A model generated the notes under the pieces. It was not told the DNA's origin, searched no databases, and saw only the letters and a list, made by a program, of their open reading frames with translations. Below, one piece after another: positions 25,745-38,605 of a DNA stretch of 64,000 nt. The stretch spans positions 872,317,927-872,381,926 of the forward strand of contig NC_081409.1 of NCBI RefSeq assembly GCF_030272615.1. The letters are read 5' to 3'. The position numbers and the translations under genes were made by a program. How positions within the stretch are numbered: the stretch's first letter is position 1; every line of letters begins with the position of its first letter. Source of the stretch: Cryptomeria japonica. Taxonomy: Eukaryota > Streptophyta > Pinopsida > Cupressales > Cupressaceae.

Positions 25745-25872
25745 CTCATAGAGGGAAGAGAATCAAAAGGATTTGAGGGTACATTAAAATGAAGAAATGA
25801 GATTAAGAGGTGGATTAAAAATGGAAGGATGATATTAAGAACTAAGTAATTTAGAGGGATGTGTTGTCATGT
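25745..25872. other. Sliver of pre-insertion DNA with left TSD of element C
   Basis: About 125 bp of AT-rich DNA between H and C. The last five bases, CATGT (25868-25872), recur at 44157-44161 and are the target duplication of element C. Confidence 0.85.
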
Positions 25873-26658
25873 TGAAGTAGTCATTAGTGAGGAGGGACCT
25901 CAAAGAGATCAATCAAAACCGGTCAGCAAGAGTAAACACAATGGAAACACACAGATATGATGGAGGCAATGTAGAACTGATAATTTTATTGCATTAAAGT
26001 TAATTACATCCAACCAATAACAACCGGATTACAACATACCGGCACATAGGCCTGGTAGAATAGGTCACACTAGGACCTTGAATCAAAAGAACTAACTTCT
26101 AGGCACAATCTATTTATCTGATATTTCTTGATTTTATGATTTATTCCATTCTAAAGCATGATTACAAATATATATATCAATCCAAAGGATCCAATCGGCC
26201 AAAAAGGGATCAAAACCCAAAGAACAAGACCTAACGTGCAAAATGAACCAGGTTGGCCTCTGCCAAGAGATTCCTCCAAAAAATCCAAAGGATGAAATGT
26301 AGAAGGTTGACCACATGCCAAGAAATATCGAGATCAATTCCCAAGGCTTGGAAAGCTTCAGAATGGGTTTTGGTAGATCACTAGAATAGGTCACAAGCAA
26401 CCGATAACAAAGGAACAACTGGTAACAAGAAACTGTCATGGAAATCGATAACGATATCTTGTCGAAAAGTTATCCAAAAGAGATGTAGTTTGAAAGAAAG
26501 AAAGATGATCACGTCTTCAAGTAGAATCTAACTCCACAGGATCTAGTGAGCCAAAAAAAAGGACACATGGAAAGGAAAACTAAAACTACAAACAAAACAT
26601 AAAAGAAATGTTTTTGGTTGATGCAAGATTATTGTGAATCGAGGATGCTTCTGCATCA
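25873..26658 (-). repeat. Element C 3' LTR
   Basis: On plus it runs TGAAGTAGTC ... CTGCATCA, 786 bp. It matches the split 5' LTR over both parts, with clear divergence (roughly one base in ten by eye). Confidence 0.9.
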
Positions 26659-26689
26659 GACATCCAAGGTTAATGAAAAAGTGAGCCTC

Positions 26690-29600
26690 TCACTTTGTTA
26701 GGGTCAGAGGGAAATGAAATAAATCTACCTCTTCCTAAGAAATCCAAGATGAATCTTCAACTGGTCTTCTCTTCCACTTCACAAGATATTCTTTGTACTG
26801 ATTGTTCTGGGTACTACGCCCAATCCTACTGTCCAAAATCTCTTCAATCTAATCTAGTTCCTTCTGAGGCAATTTAATTTCAAGGTCTGCAACACTTTCC
26901 TTACTGAATTATGGTTCATGGTACTCATGAAGATCTGCAATGTTGAATATTGGTGAAATACTTAGACTATCTGGTAGCTCCACTTCATATGTGTTTCTAG
27001 AACTGAACTTCCTCAAAATATTATAGGGTCCAAACTTTTTCATCTGCAACTTATTATAAGTTCCAACTGAGAATCTCTCTTTTCTCAAGTATACCATCAC
27101 TTCATTGCCAACTTCAAATTCCTTATGTCTCCTCTTCTCATCTGCCTTCTCCTTATATTTTCTATTCATGTCTTCCAAATGATGTTTAACTTGAATATGA
27201 AATGCTGCCATGCGATCTGCAAAATCTTCCACTTCTGAACTCTTCTGGTCTTCACTCCTAATATCTCTCAATTATATTATTCTTCTAGGATGCACTCTAG
27301 TAACAATGTCAAAAGTTGTTTTTCTAGTACTTCTATTCACTAAATTGTTATAGGCAAACTCTTCTTGTGAAAGGATCAAATCCCAACTTCCAGTTTTATC
27401 TCCCACTAAACATCTCAACAAGTTTTTCAAACTTTGGTTAACTACTTTGGTCTATCCATGAGTCTGTGAATGAAAAGTAGAACTGAACTTCAAATCTATC
27501 TTCATCTTCTTCCAAAGTGTTCTCCAAAAATAGCCAACAAACTTAGTATCTTTGTCTGAAACTATGCTCTAAGGTAATCCATGCAATCTCACCACTTCCT
27601 TGAAAAATAGGTCTTCTACATGTAATGCATCTAATGTCTTCTTACAAGGTATGAAATGAGCCATCTTTGAAAATCTATCCACTACAAATATAGAATCATT
27701 CCCTCTTAGTGTCTTAGGCAATCCAAGTACAAAATCAATGGTTATATCCTCCCAAGGTCTTACTCATCAATCCCACATTTTGACTACTACCTTTTGCAGC
27801 TTGACAAACTCTACAACTCTCCACATATCTCTTAACATCCTTAAGAATCTAGGGCCAAAAGTATTGCTCACTCACCAATGCAACTATTTATCAATGCCAA
27901 AATGTCCAGGTTAACCTCCACTATGCTTCTCTTTTATCAGGTTCTCTCTCATGGAACTCTTAGGTATGCATAATTGAACTGCCTTGAATAACATCCCATC
28001 TTGAATGAAATAATCCAACCATTTTCTTCTATCAACCATAACTGGTTCTTTACATGCTTTCCAAGGTTTTGCAAAATTTGGGTCTTTGTCATACAAGGTC
28101 TTCAAATCTTCAAAACCTAATACTATCACTCTCATCTCTATCAAAAAATTCCTTCTCCTACTCAATGCATCAACAACTTTGTTAGATTTTCCACTTTCGT
28201 GCTTCAACACAAAGGTGTAACTCTACAAGAGTTCTACCCATCTCATATGTCTCTGATTCAACTTACTCTGACTATTCAAATACTGCAAAGCTTGATGATC
28301 TGTATACAACACAAACTCCTTAGGAAACAATTAATGTCTCAATTTCTTCAAGGCTTGAACTATGGCATAAAATTCCTGATCATACACTTAATATCTCTTT
28401 CGGGCATCATTCCATTTCTCACCAAAATATGTTATTGCTCTCCCTTCTTGACTCAAAAATGCTCCTATTGTTGTTCCACTTGCATCACAATCCACTTGAA
28501 ATACCTTATTAAAATCTGGTAAAGCCAACATAGGTTGCTCAATTACTTTCTGCTTCAACAATTCAAAACTTTTTTTTGCTCTGGTGGTCCACTTGAATTG
28601 CTTCTGATCTCCTCTCATGGTCTCAGTCATAGGGTTACAAACTAAATTGAAATTTTTGATAAACTTCTAGTAAAAACTAGTCAATCCATGAAATAATCTT
28701 ACCTATCTAGTGCTTTTCGATGTAGGTCACTCAACAATGGCTTTCACTTTCTCAGGGTCCATCTTCAAACTATTCTCAAATATCACAAAGCCCAAATAGA
28801 CTAACTCATCCTTCATGAAAGTACACTTCTTGATATTGATCAACAACTTCTATTCTCTCAACCTCTACAAAACTTGTCTTAACTGCAACAAATGCTTCTC
28901 TTTTGTCTTACTGAAAATCAAAATGTCATCCAAATAAACAATAAAAAAATTACCGAAGAATTTCTTCAATACCTCATTCACCAACCTCATCCAAAAGGCA
29001 TCACCAACCATTCATATAGTCCTTCATTTATCTTAAATGTTGTCTTCCACTCATCACCTTCTTTGATCCTGATCTGATGATATCCACTCTTCAAATCTAT
29101 CTTCGTAAAGTATTTTTCTCCACTCAAACGGTCCATTATGGCATCTATCTTAGGCAAAGGAAATTAGTACTTCACTATGATCTTGTTTATTTCTCTTGAA
29201 TTGGTACACATCCTCCATCATCCATTCTTCTTAGTTGCTAATATTGTTGGTACTGCACAAGGGCTTAGACTTTCCTTGATCAAACTTTTCTTGAATGGCT
29301 CCTGCACTTGTCTATTCAGTTCTTCATTCTCTATTGGTGCCAACTGGTGTGTAGCTTTGTTAGGTAAACTATCTCTGAGAGCCAAGTCCATGCAATGACT
29401 AATACTTCGAACAGGTGGGAATCCATCAGGTACATTATCTGAAATGATGTCTTCATATTCTATCGACAAATCTCTTATCTATGTCGGGTGTTCTCCTTCC
29501 AGTTCCGGTCTCTCAGTCTTCTTAGGAATTAAGGCAGAGCACACATTATCATGTCTCATTCTATCCATGAGTTTTCTTCCATCTACTAAACAAATTCTGG

Positions 29601-29880
29601 CATTTGTACAAACTTCACTCTTCAAAGGTTCCTCCAAAGGTAATAAGGCTTACTTCATCCCATTGACCACAATAGTCTATGCATTCTTCCTCCCATCATG
29701 TATTGCCTGTCTATATCTGATAAGGCTTAGGGTGTTTCAATCTCTCCAATTTCAACTTATTCACCATCTCTTCTGAAACAAGATTATATGACCTACCACT
29801 ATCAATAATAACTTTACAACACTTACTGGATACCTTACATCTAGCCTTGAACAGGTTCTTCATCTCCTCCAGTATAACAC
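26690..29880 (-). pseudogene. Element C pol remnant (PR-RT-RH-IN-chromodomain)
   Basis: Minus-strand order from high to low coordinate. Protease: IIDSGRSYNLVSEEMVNKL near 29820, with the third active-site position changed from S or A to [23 protein letters not shown] and the following palm motifs, about 29250-28720. RNase [20 protein letters not shown] at 28500, and the ALSRRRNF end near 28150. Integrase: zinc region and catalytic core at about 27960-27400. Its C-terminal GPY/F-type domain is KKFGPYNILRKFSSRNTYEV with HEYHEP, open at 27271-26909. A chromodomain follows at about 26855-26690 (IEEILDSR, YKEYLVKWKRRPVEDSSWIS then TAG). The chromodomain would steer integration to marked chromatin. 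Several TAG stops and frameshifts inactivate it. Confidence 0.9.
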
Positions 29881-29889
29881 AAAAATCTC

Positions 29890-31025
29890 CTCATCATCAA
29901 CAGTTCTCCATCTTCCAGTTTATTGTCTGATCTAGTGGGTTTTTCTTCCACCAATGTTTCTCTTCTAGTAGCCTCTATCTTCTTACATTCAAATGAACGA
30001 TTTCCTTCTCCTCCATACTTAAAGTAGGTTCCTCTAAATGTCATCTTGTCTTGTCTTCTAAATTTCTTATTCCGGTAACCATTTGGTTCTCTCCTCTAGT
30101 AGAAATTTCTATCATCCTTTCAGTATGATTTACCTTCTTTGCTCACTTCCTTATCCTTGTTATGATCTGTACTAGTTTCTCTTCCTCGGGTATATCCTCT
30201 TCCTCCTTGAAATCTTCCTTCGGTAAACCTTCCACCTCTACCTCTCTGTCTCTGCTCATGTCTTTTGTTAAATTTCTCTTCGACCTTTATTGCATACTGG
30301 TAATCCTCTTCAACACTCTCTAATTTGATCATACTAATTTCATCTTGTATATACATCCACAATCCCTTTGAATATCTTGCAATCTATTCAAATTCATCAT
30401 CAACATGTCCAGATCTGATGTTCAACTTGTAAAATGCTTCAGTGTTCTCCTTCACACTAGATTCCTTTTGTCTCAGATTCTGCAACTTCCAAAACAAATT
30501 GACTTGATAATTCACTGAGACAAACTTTTATTTTAGTCTAGCAATCATCCTATCCCATGTCTTAATCTTTTGTTTACCTCTTCTCTTTCTATCAACTTGC
30601 AAATGCTCCCAACAAAGAGATGCATGACCTTTCAACCCGATATAGGCATACTTCACCTTCCTCTCTTTTGCAATGTTTTCAAAATCAAAATACTTCTCCA
30701 TCTCTGAAATCGAATCCATCAAATCATTTGAATCTAACTTCATATCATATTTTGGTGGGGTAAAATGACGTTTAGTGTTCGCTCTACTCAAAACCCTTAA
30801 AAAACTTTCCTCCTTCGAATCAACTGTTGGTAGGTTCACTTGTTTTGTCGGGGCTTCTTCTCCTTAATCTTCGCTCACATCCTTAATATGTCAGCCTCTT
30901 CTCTAGGTTGTCTCCATGGCTTTTAATTGGGTTGTTATTCCTTGCAACATCTCCATTATAGCAGGGTGTGCATTCCCATGTGCTCCATCATTCCTAGTTC
31001 CTCTTCACATCATTGATCCATGCTA
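29890..31025 (-). pseudogene. Element C gag remnant
   Basis: The minus frame begins with an ATG pair near 31015 followed by TGA at the codon where B has TAA, then GAHGNAHPAIMEMLQGITT, a TAG, and the gag core open at 30839-30528 (LRVLSRANTKRHFTPPKYD, KVKYAYIGLKGHASLCWEHL). An RG-rich region (about 30362-30120, RGRGGRFTEGRFQGGRG) and a degraded knuckle (FKYGGEGNRSFEC, about 30010) follow. It is homologous to element B gag through its length. Tandem stops and small frameshifts break it. Confidence 0.85.
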
Positions 31026-31106
31026 GTCCTCTGCAATTGCAGGTCAGATCCATAATCCACAAACCTACAACAAAATTTAGGACATGCAACCTCCAGAACT
31101 AACTTC

Positions 31107-31118
31107 GCTCTGATACCA
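31107..31118 (-). other. Primer binding site of element C
   Basis: The minus strand reads TGGTATCAGAGC, two bases from the LTR. Confidence 0.92.
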
Positions 31119-31120
31119 CT

Positions 31121-31462
31121 TGAAGAAGTCACTGGTGAGGAGGGACCTCAAGGAGATCAGTCTGAATTGGTCAACAAGAGTAAATACAACGGAAACACAT
31201 AGATATGATGGAGGCAATGTTGAACATATAATTTTATTGCATAAAAGTTAATTACATCCAACTGGTAACAACTGGGATATAGCATACCGACACATAGGCC
31301 TGGTAGAATAGGTCACACCGGGACCTTGAATCGAAAGATCTATCTTCTAGGCATACTCTATCTATCTAATACTTCTTGATTTTATGATTTATTCCATTCT
31401 AAAGCATGATTAAAAATAAATATATTGATCCAAAGGATCCAGTTGGCCAAAAAGGGATCAAA
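31121..31462 (-). repeat. Element C 5' LTR, inner part
   Basis: 342 bp of the LTR next to the PBS. It breaks at TCAAA (31458-31462), the target duplication of copia D, and resumes at 43707/43712. Confidence 0.92.
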
Positions 31463-33125
31463 TTTTGGCATTGAGTTGTCATTGATGTCAACCAGTATGG
31501 TGGAAGACAACTAGGTATTGAGGTCCTGTTAGTGACATCATCGGTAAGAGATGATATGAAGTTATGTGTTGGCATGATGAGTTGTAACCAGTTTAAAGGC
31601 TAGTTGTGTGCTTGTGATAATGATTGTGATAAAGAAGTAGAGTGACAAAGAGATCACAAACCACTAGAGGTGAAGTTGTGCTACCGATGCAGTGTACACT
31701 ATTGGTTAGTAGTAGGAGAAGGTCTCACCAGTAGGGGCTTGTGTTGGTATGAGTTTGAGGAATGATCATGTTTAAACTGACATTATGTTGGTAAGATGAG
31801 TGTATGTCAATGTGATGCCACATGGAGCTAAGGTGGCGAGCATGTAGAGGTTGGTGAAGTTTCCATTGACTTGGTTGTTGGAGCAGTTAGTTGATATTAA
31901 ATGAAACAACAAAAAATTATGGGTCGATAACACATTGAAATGGCTTGAGGAAGAATGAATGATAGAGAAAGATCAGGGAGTTGTTGGCACTTGGATCAAA
32001 GCAAGGAAATCAGATTGCAAGAGGACCTCGAGAAGGAAACAATGGGGTCATAAATGAGTCGACAGATTTCAAGGCCGAAAATCATGGTCGGGTTTTCTAT
32101 TTTTGGTAAACATATTTTGGACAGATGGAAAACGCATGACGGATTATTCCTCCAATGCAAGTGTGTGATCCATGGTAGATTTGATCAGATTAGATGCAGA
32201 TTTGGTCACAAGAAGGAAACCCTAACCACCCTCTATTTGAATTGGTTTTTGGAGGGAAAGTTTCAATTTAAATATGGTGACCTAAGACAGATAGAGGTGT
32301 TGTTGAAAAAGGTAAAAGAAGAGAGTGAAATTGTTGTTTGTGAGAAAAAATACAAAAAAACTTGAAGTGTTTGTGAGTGAAGATTGAACTGGTAAGGAGA
32401 AGCAGGGTAAATCGGTGTAAGGAATAAACCAGCAGAGTGAGAATAGAATGCAAAGTTGACAAACTAGAAGAAGAAGTACCTGATAGAGAGTGACCAAGTA
32501 CGATTTGAATTCAACAAAATAGAGGGAGAGAAGATTAAGGATCTAGTTAGAACCAATAGGAAGGCTAAGTTGTAGTGTGTGTTGAGTTGATATAGACCGG
32601 TAAGATAGAAACCGGTAGTGCAAAGCTTTTAAAGGTTGAAAATTTTCATTTGCAGCAAGCATATCATTTGTATATATGAGTTTTAATATTGTTTTCACTG
32701 AGTTGGTGCTTAGTGTAGGGGTTTTACCTCCTTTAGGTTGTAGCTTATAAATTATACAGGGATTGGTGCTCCTTTGAGTTGGTGCTCATAAATTGGGGGT
32801 TGGTTCTCCTTGGGTTGGTTCCCTAAAATTTGTAATCAGATCTTTTCATTATGAGGCTAGATTGGAGTAGAAGATCTCCAGCAGCTATTCTCACCGAGGT
32901 TTTTTCGACATTGGATTTTCCTCATATATCTAGTGTTATGTGTTGCATATTCATGTGTGTCATGTATTAATCCTTTGGTTATTTCTCCTACACACATTGT
33001 TTGCATTTCTTTGGTAACTGGTCTGCATCTTTTGTATTTCGTATTGAACTAGTGTAGCACTGATTAAGTAAAAATTGTTTCAATCATTGAATCACCCCCC
33101 TCTTAGTGATCCATTGTATCCAACA
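31463..33125 (+). repeat. Element D 5' LTR
   Basis: Starts TTTTGGCATTGAG (the 3' LTR keeps TGTTGGCATTGA) and ends GTATCCAACA. Its end includes GTTGGTGCT repeats (about 32700-32830). The 103-codon open stretch at 32054-32365 lies inside the LTR and is not a gene. Confidence 0.92.
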
Positions 33126-33128
33126 ATC

Positions 33129-33140
33129 GGTATCAGAGCC
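33129..33140 (+). other. Primer binding site of element D
   Basis: GGTATCAGAGCC, the initiator tRNA-Met complement, three bases after the LTR. Confidence 0.9.
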
Positions 33141-33200
33141 TAGGTACCCTATTTTGTCAAAGCGTACTCTAGCTTGAGTAAATCCTATCAAGTGTTCACA

Positions 33201-34047
33201 ATGGCAAGAAATTAATCAGCCTCCTCAAAAGCCCTTATGTTTGATGGTGTCAACTATGCCTTTTGGATTATTAGAATGGAAACTTATTTGTCCTCTCTAG
33301 GGTATGATGTATGGATGTCAGTTGTAAATGGGTATACTATCCCCAATAATCCTCCTACAAATCCAAATGCTAAGAAGAAATATGAGAACAATGCTAAGAC
33401 AAATAATGTTATTCTTAGTGGGCTATCTGATAATGAGTTTGTTATTGTCATGCACTGCTCATGTGCCAAAGCAAGTTGGGATAAGTTGCAGAATTTTTTT
33501 TAAGGCGATGCTAAAGTCGAGGAAGTCAAGTTACAGACATTGAGAGAACAACTTGAGGGTTTGAAAATGAAATATAAAGAGAATATTGTTGATTATCTCC
33601 AAAGGATTGATGAAACAACAAACACTATTAGAGGGCTTGGAGAATAAATAAAAGATGAGGTAGTAGTGAAGAAAGTACTTAGATCCCTTACACCTAAGTA
33701 TGATACAAAGGTTTTTGCAATAGAAGAAGAAAAATATCTAAAAGTCTTTAGAATGGATGAGTTGTATGGTTCCCTAACTGCTTATGAAATGAGGACTGCC
33801 GATATTGATGTTGTGAAGAAGAAAGTTGCATTAAAAACATCAAGAAAAGGAAAAGAAGAGTCCACTCATGATGGAACTAGTCAAGACTCTGATGATAGCA
33901 TGGCAAAATTTGTCAGAAGACTCAAAATGGGTTCAGGCAAATACAAAGGCAAGATGCTCCCGAAATGTTTCAACTATGGAAAGATTGGACATTTTGTTCC
34001 CAAATGTGCCTATGGTGATAGGAGTGAAGGTAATAAATAAAGTGGTA
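33201..34047 (+). pseudogene. Element D gag N-terminal half (UBN2 and CCHC)
   Basis: ATG at 33201 (MARN then TAA) opens a copia gag. The UBN2-type core reads ALMFDGVNYAFWIIRMETYL, GYDVWMSVVNGYTIPNN and ILSGLSDNEFVIVMHCSCAK (33220-33500). It is interrupted by TAA at about 33501 and 33645, and continues VLRSLTPKYDTKVFAIEEE and YEMRTADIDVVKKKVALKT. A CCHC knuckle, CFNYGKIGHFVPKC, lies at 33966-34007. It should assemble the particle and bind RNA. The same stops at the corresponding codons occur in the inverted copy G, so they predate the duplication. Confidence 0.88.
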
Positions 34048-34980
34048 TAAGATCATATGGTAAAGACAGGAAAAATAATGTCTATCAGTATGGTATAAGA
34101 GGCAACCAGAAGTAGAACAATCTCTACACATGAAAATGATACCACCGATGAGGAAAGTGTCTCAAATGACTGTTGCAGTGAAGATGATGTTAGTGCAACC
34201 CTTTTCATGGCCCAAGAGGTTGCGATACCTAAAGAAGGAGAAAATGAAGAGAAAGAAGGAGAAGTAGATCTTTAAGTAGAGCTCATTCATGCTTTGGAAG
34301 AGCTGAAGAAAACAAGAAGAGACCTGAAGAAGGAGAAAAAGGCAACACCTGAAGAAGAAGAGATGTTGAAGAAATCTCTTGAAGAGTCCAAGAAAGAAAT
34401 TGTAGATCTAAAACTTGAATTGGAAGAAGCCAAGAGGATCTCTGAATTTACTAGCATCGGTTTAAGTAAAAAGGAGAAGGAGCATCAGAACCTAGAAGAA
34501 GAAATTGTCAAGCTCTAGAAGGAATTAGAAAAATCAAGGAAGAAATGAAGGTGAGACTCAAATATGAAGGAAACACTGAATCTTTAGACACAATGTTGAA
34601 CAAATAGAAGCAATCTAAGGATACCGGTGGCTTAGGATTTGAAGAGGGTCAAAGTTCAAATATCAAAGACACACCCAGTAAGGAGATATTGTTTACTTCT
34701 TCAAATGAAAGTGAAGAGAAGAAGACATTCATGGTAAGAAAAGATACCAATAAGAAGATGTATACAGATGCTGTCAATAATTATCACACAAACTAGTATA
34801 CACAATCAATAAACTGGAAACCATACTCAATGCACTAACATGCAGACCCAAGCAGAAATGCAAGAGCTGATCATGAAGGATTCAATAGAGTTAGTAGTAT
34901 GAAAGGAAGACCCCCAGTGAGGCAGTCATTTGCAGGACCAAGAAAGTCTAACTAGTATGCTCCAAACTTTTATGGTTATT
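34048..34980 (+). pseudogene. Element D gag coiled-coil region
   Basis: Open pieces at 34294-34518 and nearby encode a strongly charged heptad-rich segment (RRDLKKEKKATPEEEEMLKK, LDLELEEAKR-type), preceded by an acidic linker. A long coiled coil between two knuckle regions is unusual for a simple copia gag. Stops are scattered (for example TAA near 34275 and TAG near 34516). Confidence 0.75.
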
Positions 34981-35653
34981 GTCACCGATATAATAAGTTC
35001 GGTCATAGAATGATAGACTATAGGAAAATCAATGTAAATCCCAGTTTTGAGAGTAGAAACTCATTTTTTTCATTGCAAGCTACAAATGTTACTTTCTATA
35101 ATTGCAATGAGTTTGGTCATAAGAGTTATGAGTGTAGGAGAAATGTGCAAATGTCCTACAAAAATGCTTTGGATACATCTTTCAATGCTAATGTAAAATA
35201 TTATAAGTGTCAAAATTTTGGTCACACAGCAAGGCATTGTAAGCTGAGAAGTAGTGAGCAAAAGAAAATTGTATTGGATCAGAAGATAGAGACTAAACCA
35301 GAACACAAGATGACAGAAAAAGAGAAGAAAGAAGAGAAATAGGTTTTGATAGAGAAGGAGAAGAACAAGACAGTGTCAAGCTTGATTGTGCAGACTTCTC
35401 TACATGTTGAAAGGAAGAATTTATGGGTAGTTGATAGTGGTTGCTCAAATCACATGACCGGAGACAAGAAAAAGTTTATCAATCTTGATTATTGGAATGG
35501 TGGTTCTATTCGTTTTGGTGACAACTCCTCCAACAAGATTAAAGGTCGTGGTACATTGAATATTTATGGAAAGATTAAGGCTCATGATGTGTACTATGTG
35601 GAAGGTTGAAGCATAATTTGCTAAGTGTAAGCTAGATGTATGACAAAGGGTAT
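34981..35653 (+). pseudogene. Element D C-terminal knuckles and protease
   Basis: Knuckle-like motifs follow one another: FYNCNEFGHKSYEC and YYKCQNFGHTARHC, after a degraded YCHRYNKFGHRM. The aspartic protease region reads LWVVDSGCSNHMTGDKKKF (about 35427-35483), FGDNSSNKIKGRGTLNIYG and HDVYYVEG to 35609. The DSG active site is intact. The frame is broken by TAG at 35341 and a frameshift near 35607, then the next element enters at 35654 after ATGACAAAGGGTAT. The mirror copy at 59266-59892 is open through this whole stretch. Confidence 0.88.
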
Positions 35654-36106
35654 TGTGAGATTTTGCCAAGATCAAGAGCTCAATGAAAAGTACAAAATAG
35701 AGTCACAATATAGGACAAGAATAAATTGTATTCTCATCAATAGAAAATGATCAATAATATCAAATTACATACAATGTAGATGAGCTTGCTTATATAGGCA
35801 AGGCTAGGGATATGTGAGCACACAAACATGACATGTGGCTCAATAAGAAACAAGGGTAGGTAGGAAATAGATGTGGGTAGGTAGGAGAAATAATATAATA
35901 GTCCACATGAGGTGGATCACCCATTGAATGTGGAGTGTAACAACAAGATCAACACCATAAAAGGTGGAATTTCTCCTACACACACTATCCCAATGTGGCA
36001 CAAACACCCAAGTGTCTCATACCCAGACTACGATGAAATGCATTAACCTAAGTAAACTTAAGTAAAGTGTAATAATATCCATGATGAATAATTATTTACA
36101 CCAACA
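35654..36106 (-). repeat. Element E 3' LTR
   Basis: 453 bp. On minus it starts TGTTGGTGTAAATAATT and ends AAATCTCACA. A TATATAAG promoter string is near 35790-35800. It is nearly identical to its mirror LTR at 58795-59247. Confidence 0.93.
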
Positions 36107-36328
36107 CCCCGCTTAAGTGCAACTGAGGGGAATGCACTTAAGTCTACAATGCAACTAAGCAATGCAAGATGGGTCCCGGCTACGAGGCCATGTTAGGTAC
36201 CCATGTACAAATGCAAATGCATGAACACCAATGCAATGAAATCTCTCACAAAGTGGGGAAAGAGAGAAAAACCCAATGGGAGAAAACCCTCCCCCAAAAG
36301 AGAGATGAAAACTAGATACAAAGAAATC

Positions 36329-36994
36329 TCATAGAAGTATGTGAAGGACAAAACCCCATGTGAGGAAAAAGTCCCCCCCATATGAGAGAAGAAGAGAAGC
36401 TAGGAAACCCCCCTCCAATGTGGAATCTGCACCAATGATAGAAGCTTGATGTATGAAGAAACTGCTCCACGAACGTCGAACAACATTCCTCCCCTTAGGA
36501 AGAAACAAAACCAAAGGTGTATCCATGAAGTCTCCCCAATCATGAAGGGAAGATGTATGAAGAAAACTCATGATGAAAGGAATCTCTGAAAACTACTCAA
36601 GTGTCCCCATGTCGATGCTGAAAGATACCCCCTCCAAAAGTGGTAAACTATGCCACACTATTGAAAAAGGCACTCCAAGATCTAATGGAGATGGATGTAG
36701 AACATGTCCCAAAGAATCACATGTCTCCTCAAAACATAAAGAGACCTCCTCCAACTGCTGTACATAAGTATCCACAATCATGTCAACCTCGAAAGAATGA
36801 TCATGTAGAGAATGAACAAGAGGGTCAGAGTGTGCCCTCGCAACAATCGAAGAAGGATCATCTTCATCAAAGAGAAGACGAATGTCATCAATGATGTCTC
36901 CCAAATCTACAATGTAGGATTCCACAAACAAACCTGCAATGTCTGTCAAGTAATCATCCCATGAATCTGAAGCTGGAAGACAATGAATATCCTG
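36329..36994 (-). CDS. Element E second ORF, unknown protein
   Basis: This is the continuation of the gag-protease frame after a single TAG (36995-36997): about 220 codons, open in this copy except for the entry stop. It is acidic and rich in Ser, His and hydrophobics (DIIDDIRLLFDEDDPSS, VDTYVQQLEEVSLCFEET), with a hydrophobic end (YGGDFFLTWGFVLHILL). I recognise no domain. Counterpart: 57907-58572, with the same TAG. It could be a decayed remnant of the pol entry, a spacer, or a separate domain reached by stop readthrough. Confidence 0.6.
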
Positions 36995-38605
36995 CTACAC
37001 TGAATCACATGAAGGCAAAACTGTCGCACTATCTGCATCATCAAGTGCAATAGGTAATGTGATATCAATATGAGGAGATGAAATACAAGACTCAAGAATG
37101 GGGTTACATGTGAGAATCCCCATGTTCAAGTGTCCAAAGTTCTCCTCAAAATCTGAACCATCACAATAAGTGTGATCATCATGTGTAGAATCATCAAATG
37201 TGAAATCATCATCATCAATAAAATCTGAAAAGGAGTATAACTGAGATGCATGATCAACCACCCCAGTTGCAATGATAGCTCTAGTCTCCAAGTCTCTAAT
37301 GAAAATTGAGTCAGGTGTGAACTCCACAACCCTCTTAGTTGCACCATGTGTGATTTGATAGATAGAAAGGAGATTGTTTATCAAGTGGGGTACACACAAC
37401 ACATCATTGAAGGAGTTATCCCCAATGTCAATAGATCCTTTCCCAATCACATCCATGTATGTATGATTGCCCATCAAAATCTGTGGCATGCTGCAAGGCT
37501 CAAATGTAGAGAACATAGACTGCAAAGATGCCATATGATGAGAAGCCCCTGAATCTAGAAGCCATCTCTCTAAATCATGACTGATAGTAGCACATAGAGA
37601 TTTTCCTTTTCTTGTTCCAAAAAAGTGAGTCTTCCCACTTGTAGAAGCCATGAATGCTTGCCCTTTTCCTTTTGAATGTGAGGAAGTGGAAGTTGATGAA
37701 TCATCCTTCTTGTAAACTTTAGGCAAATCAATGTTATGCTTTTTGATGATATGTGTGAGCTCATCAATCTTCTTAGAATGGCAACGATGCTCCTCATGAC
37801 CAATCTTTTTACAATAAGCATAAGTAGGTCTCTCCCTCTTTGGTGAATTATCCCTCTTGGAAGAGGATGAATCTCCTTGTTTTGGAGAAGATGGTGCTTT
37901 GTCCTTAGGCTTTGATTGCCATTTCTTCTTGTTTGAGTTGTCCTTTCCTTGATTTCCTTTGTTCCCTTGATTTGCCACTAATGCTTGAGACTTAGAAGCC
38001 TTAAGAATGCCCATGATTATCAACTTAGTTTGTTCCATCATCAACATTTCATTGAAAGCATCAAATGTAGGCATTTTGTAGCTTGAACCCATTGCCATCC
38101 TATGGGTTTGGAAACTAGAAACAAATGCTGCATATTCTTATGGAAGCTTGCCTATCAAGTTGAATATCAATTGAGTATCCTTCTTATCAATGCCACAATC
38201 TTTGAGTTGTGCCCTCAACTCATTTGCCTTAGTGAAATAATCTTGTATAGTATCAAAGTTCTTGGGATCTAACATGGTGAGATCACTATCAATTTGATAT
38301 CCCCTAATCTCATCAACTTGACCATACAAGTCTTGAAACTTTTGCCAAGCATCCTTGATTAGAGTACATTTCTCAATATGAAAAATGAGATCTTTTGATA
38401 CATACTTTCTTAAGGTATCAACTACCATGATATTTTTAGTGAGCCAATCCAAGTGACCAACTGGATCAACCTTAGGATCAGTGGGAGCAACAATAGTTCC
38501 ATCAATGTAATGAGTGAGTCCTTTTTCCATAAGTTTACTCCATGCATCAATTTTCCAAGTAGCATAATTATGTGGAGTTAAGAGAGGAAACTTAGAAGAA
38601 CCCAT
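36995..38605 (-). pseudogene. Element E gag-protease, one premature stop
   Basis: Start ATG 38603-38605 (MGSSKFPLLTPHNYATWK). UBN2-type gag to about 38100, a Lys/Ser-rich linker, a knuckle (CKKIGHEEHRC, with the first Cys read as Tyr here: YAYCKK), then a protease with WLLDSGASHHM. It is broken by one TAA at 38138-38140, where the mirror copy has CAA. The rest of the frame is open to the TAG at 36995-36997. Confidence 0.9.

Noticed and set aside
32054-32365. 103-codon ORF as a gene
   Set aside because: It lies wholly inside the 5' LTR of D, and the 3' LTR copy of the same stretch has stops.
37126-37821. Frames at 37126-37347 and 37570-37821 (and mirrors 57080-57331, 57554-57775)
   Set aside because: They are out-of-frame shadows of the gag-protease ORF of E/F.
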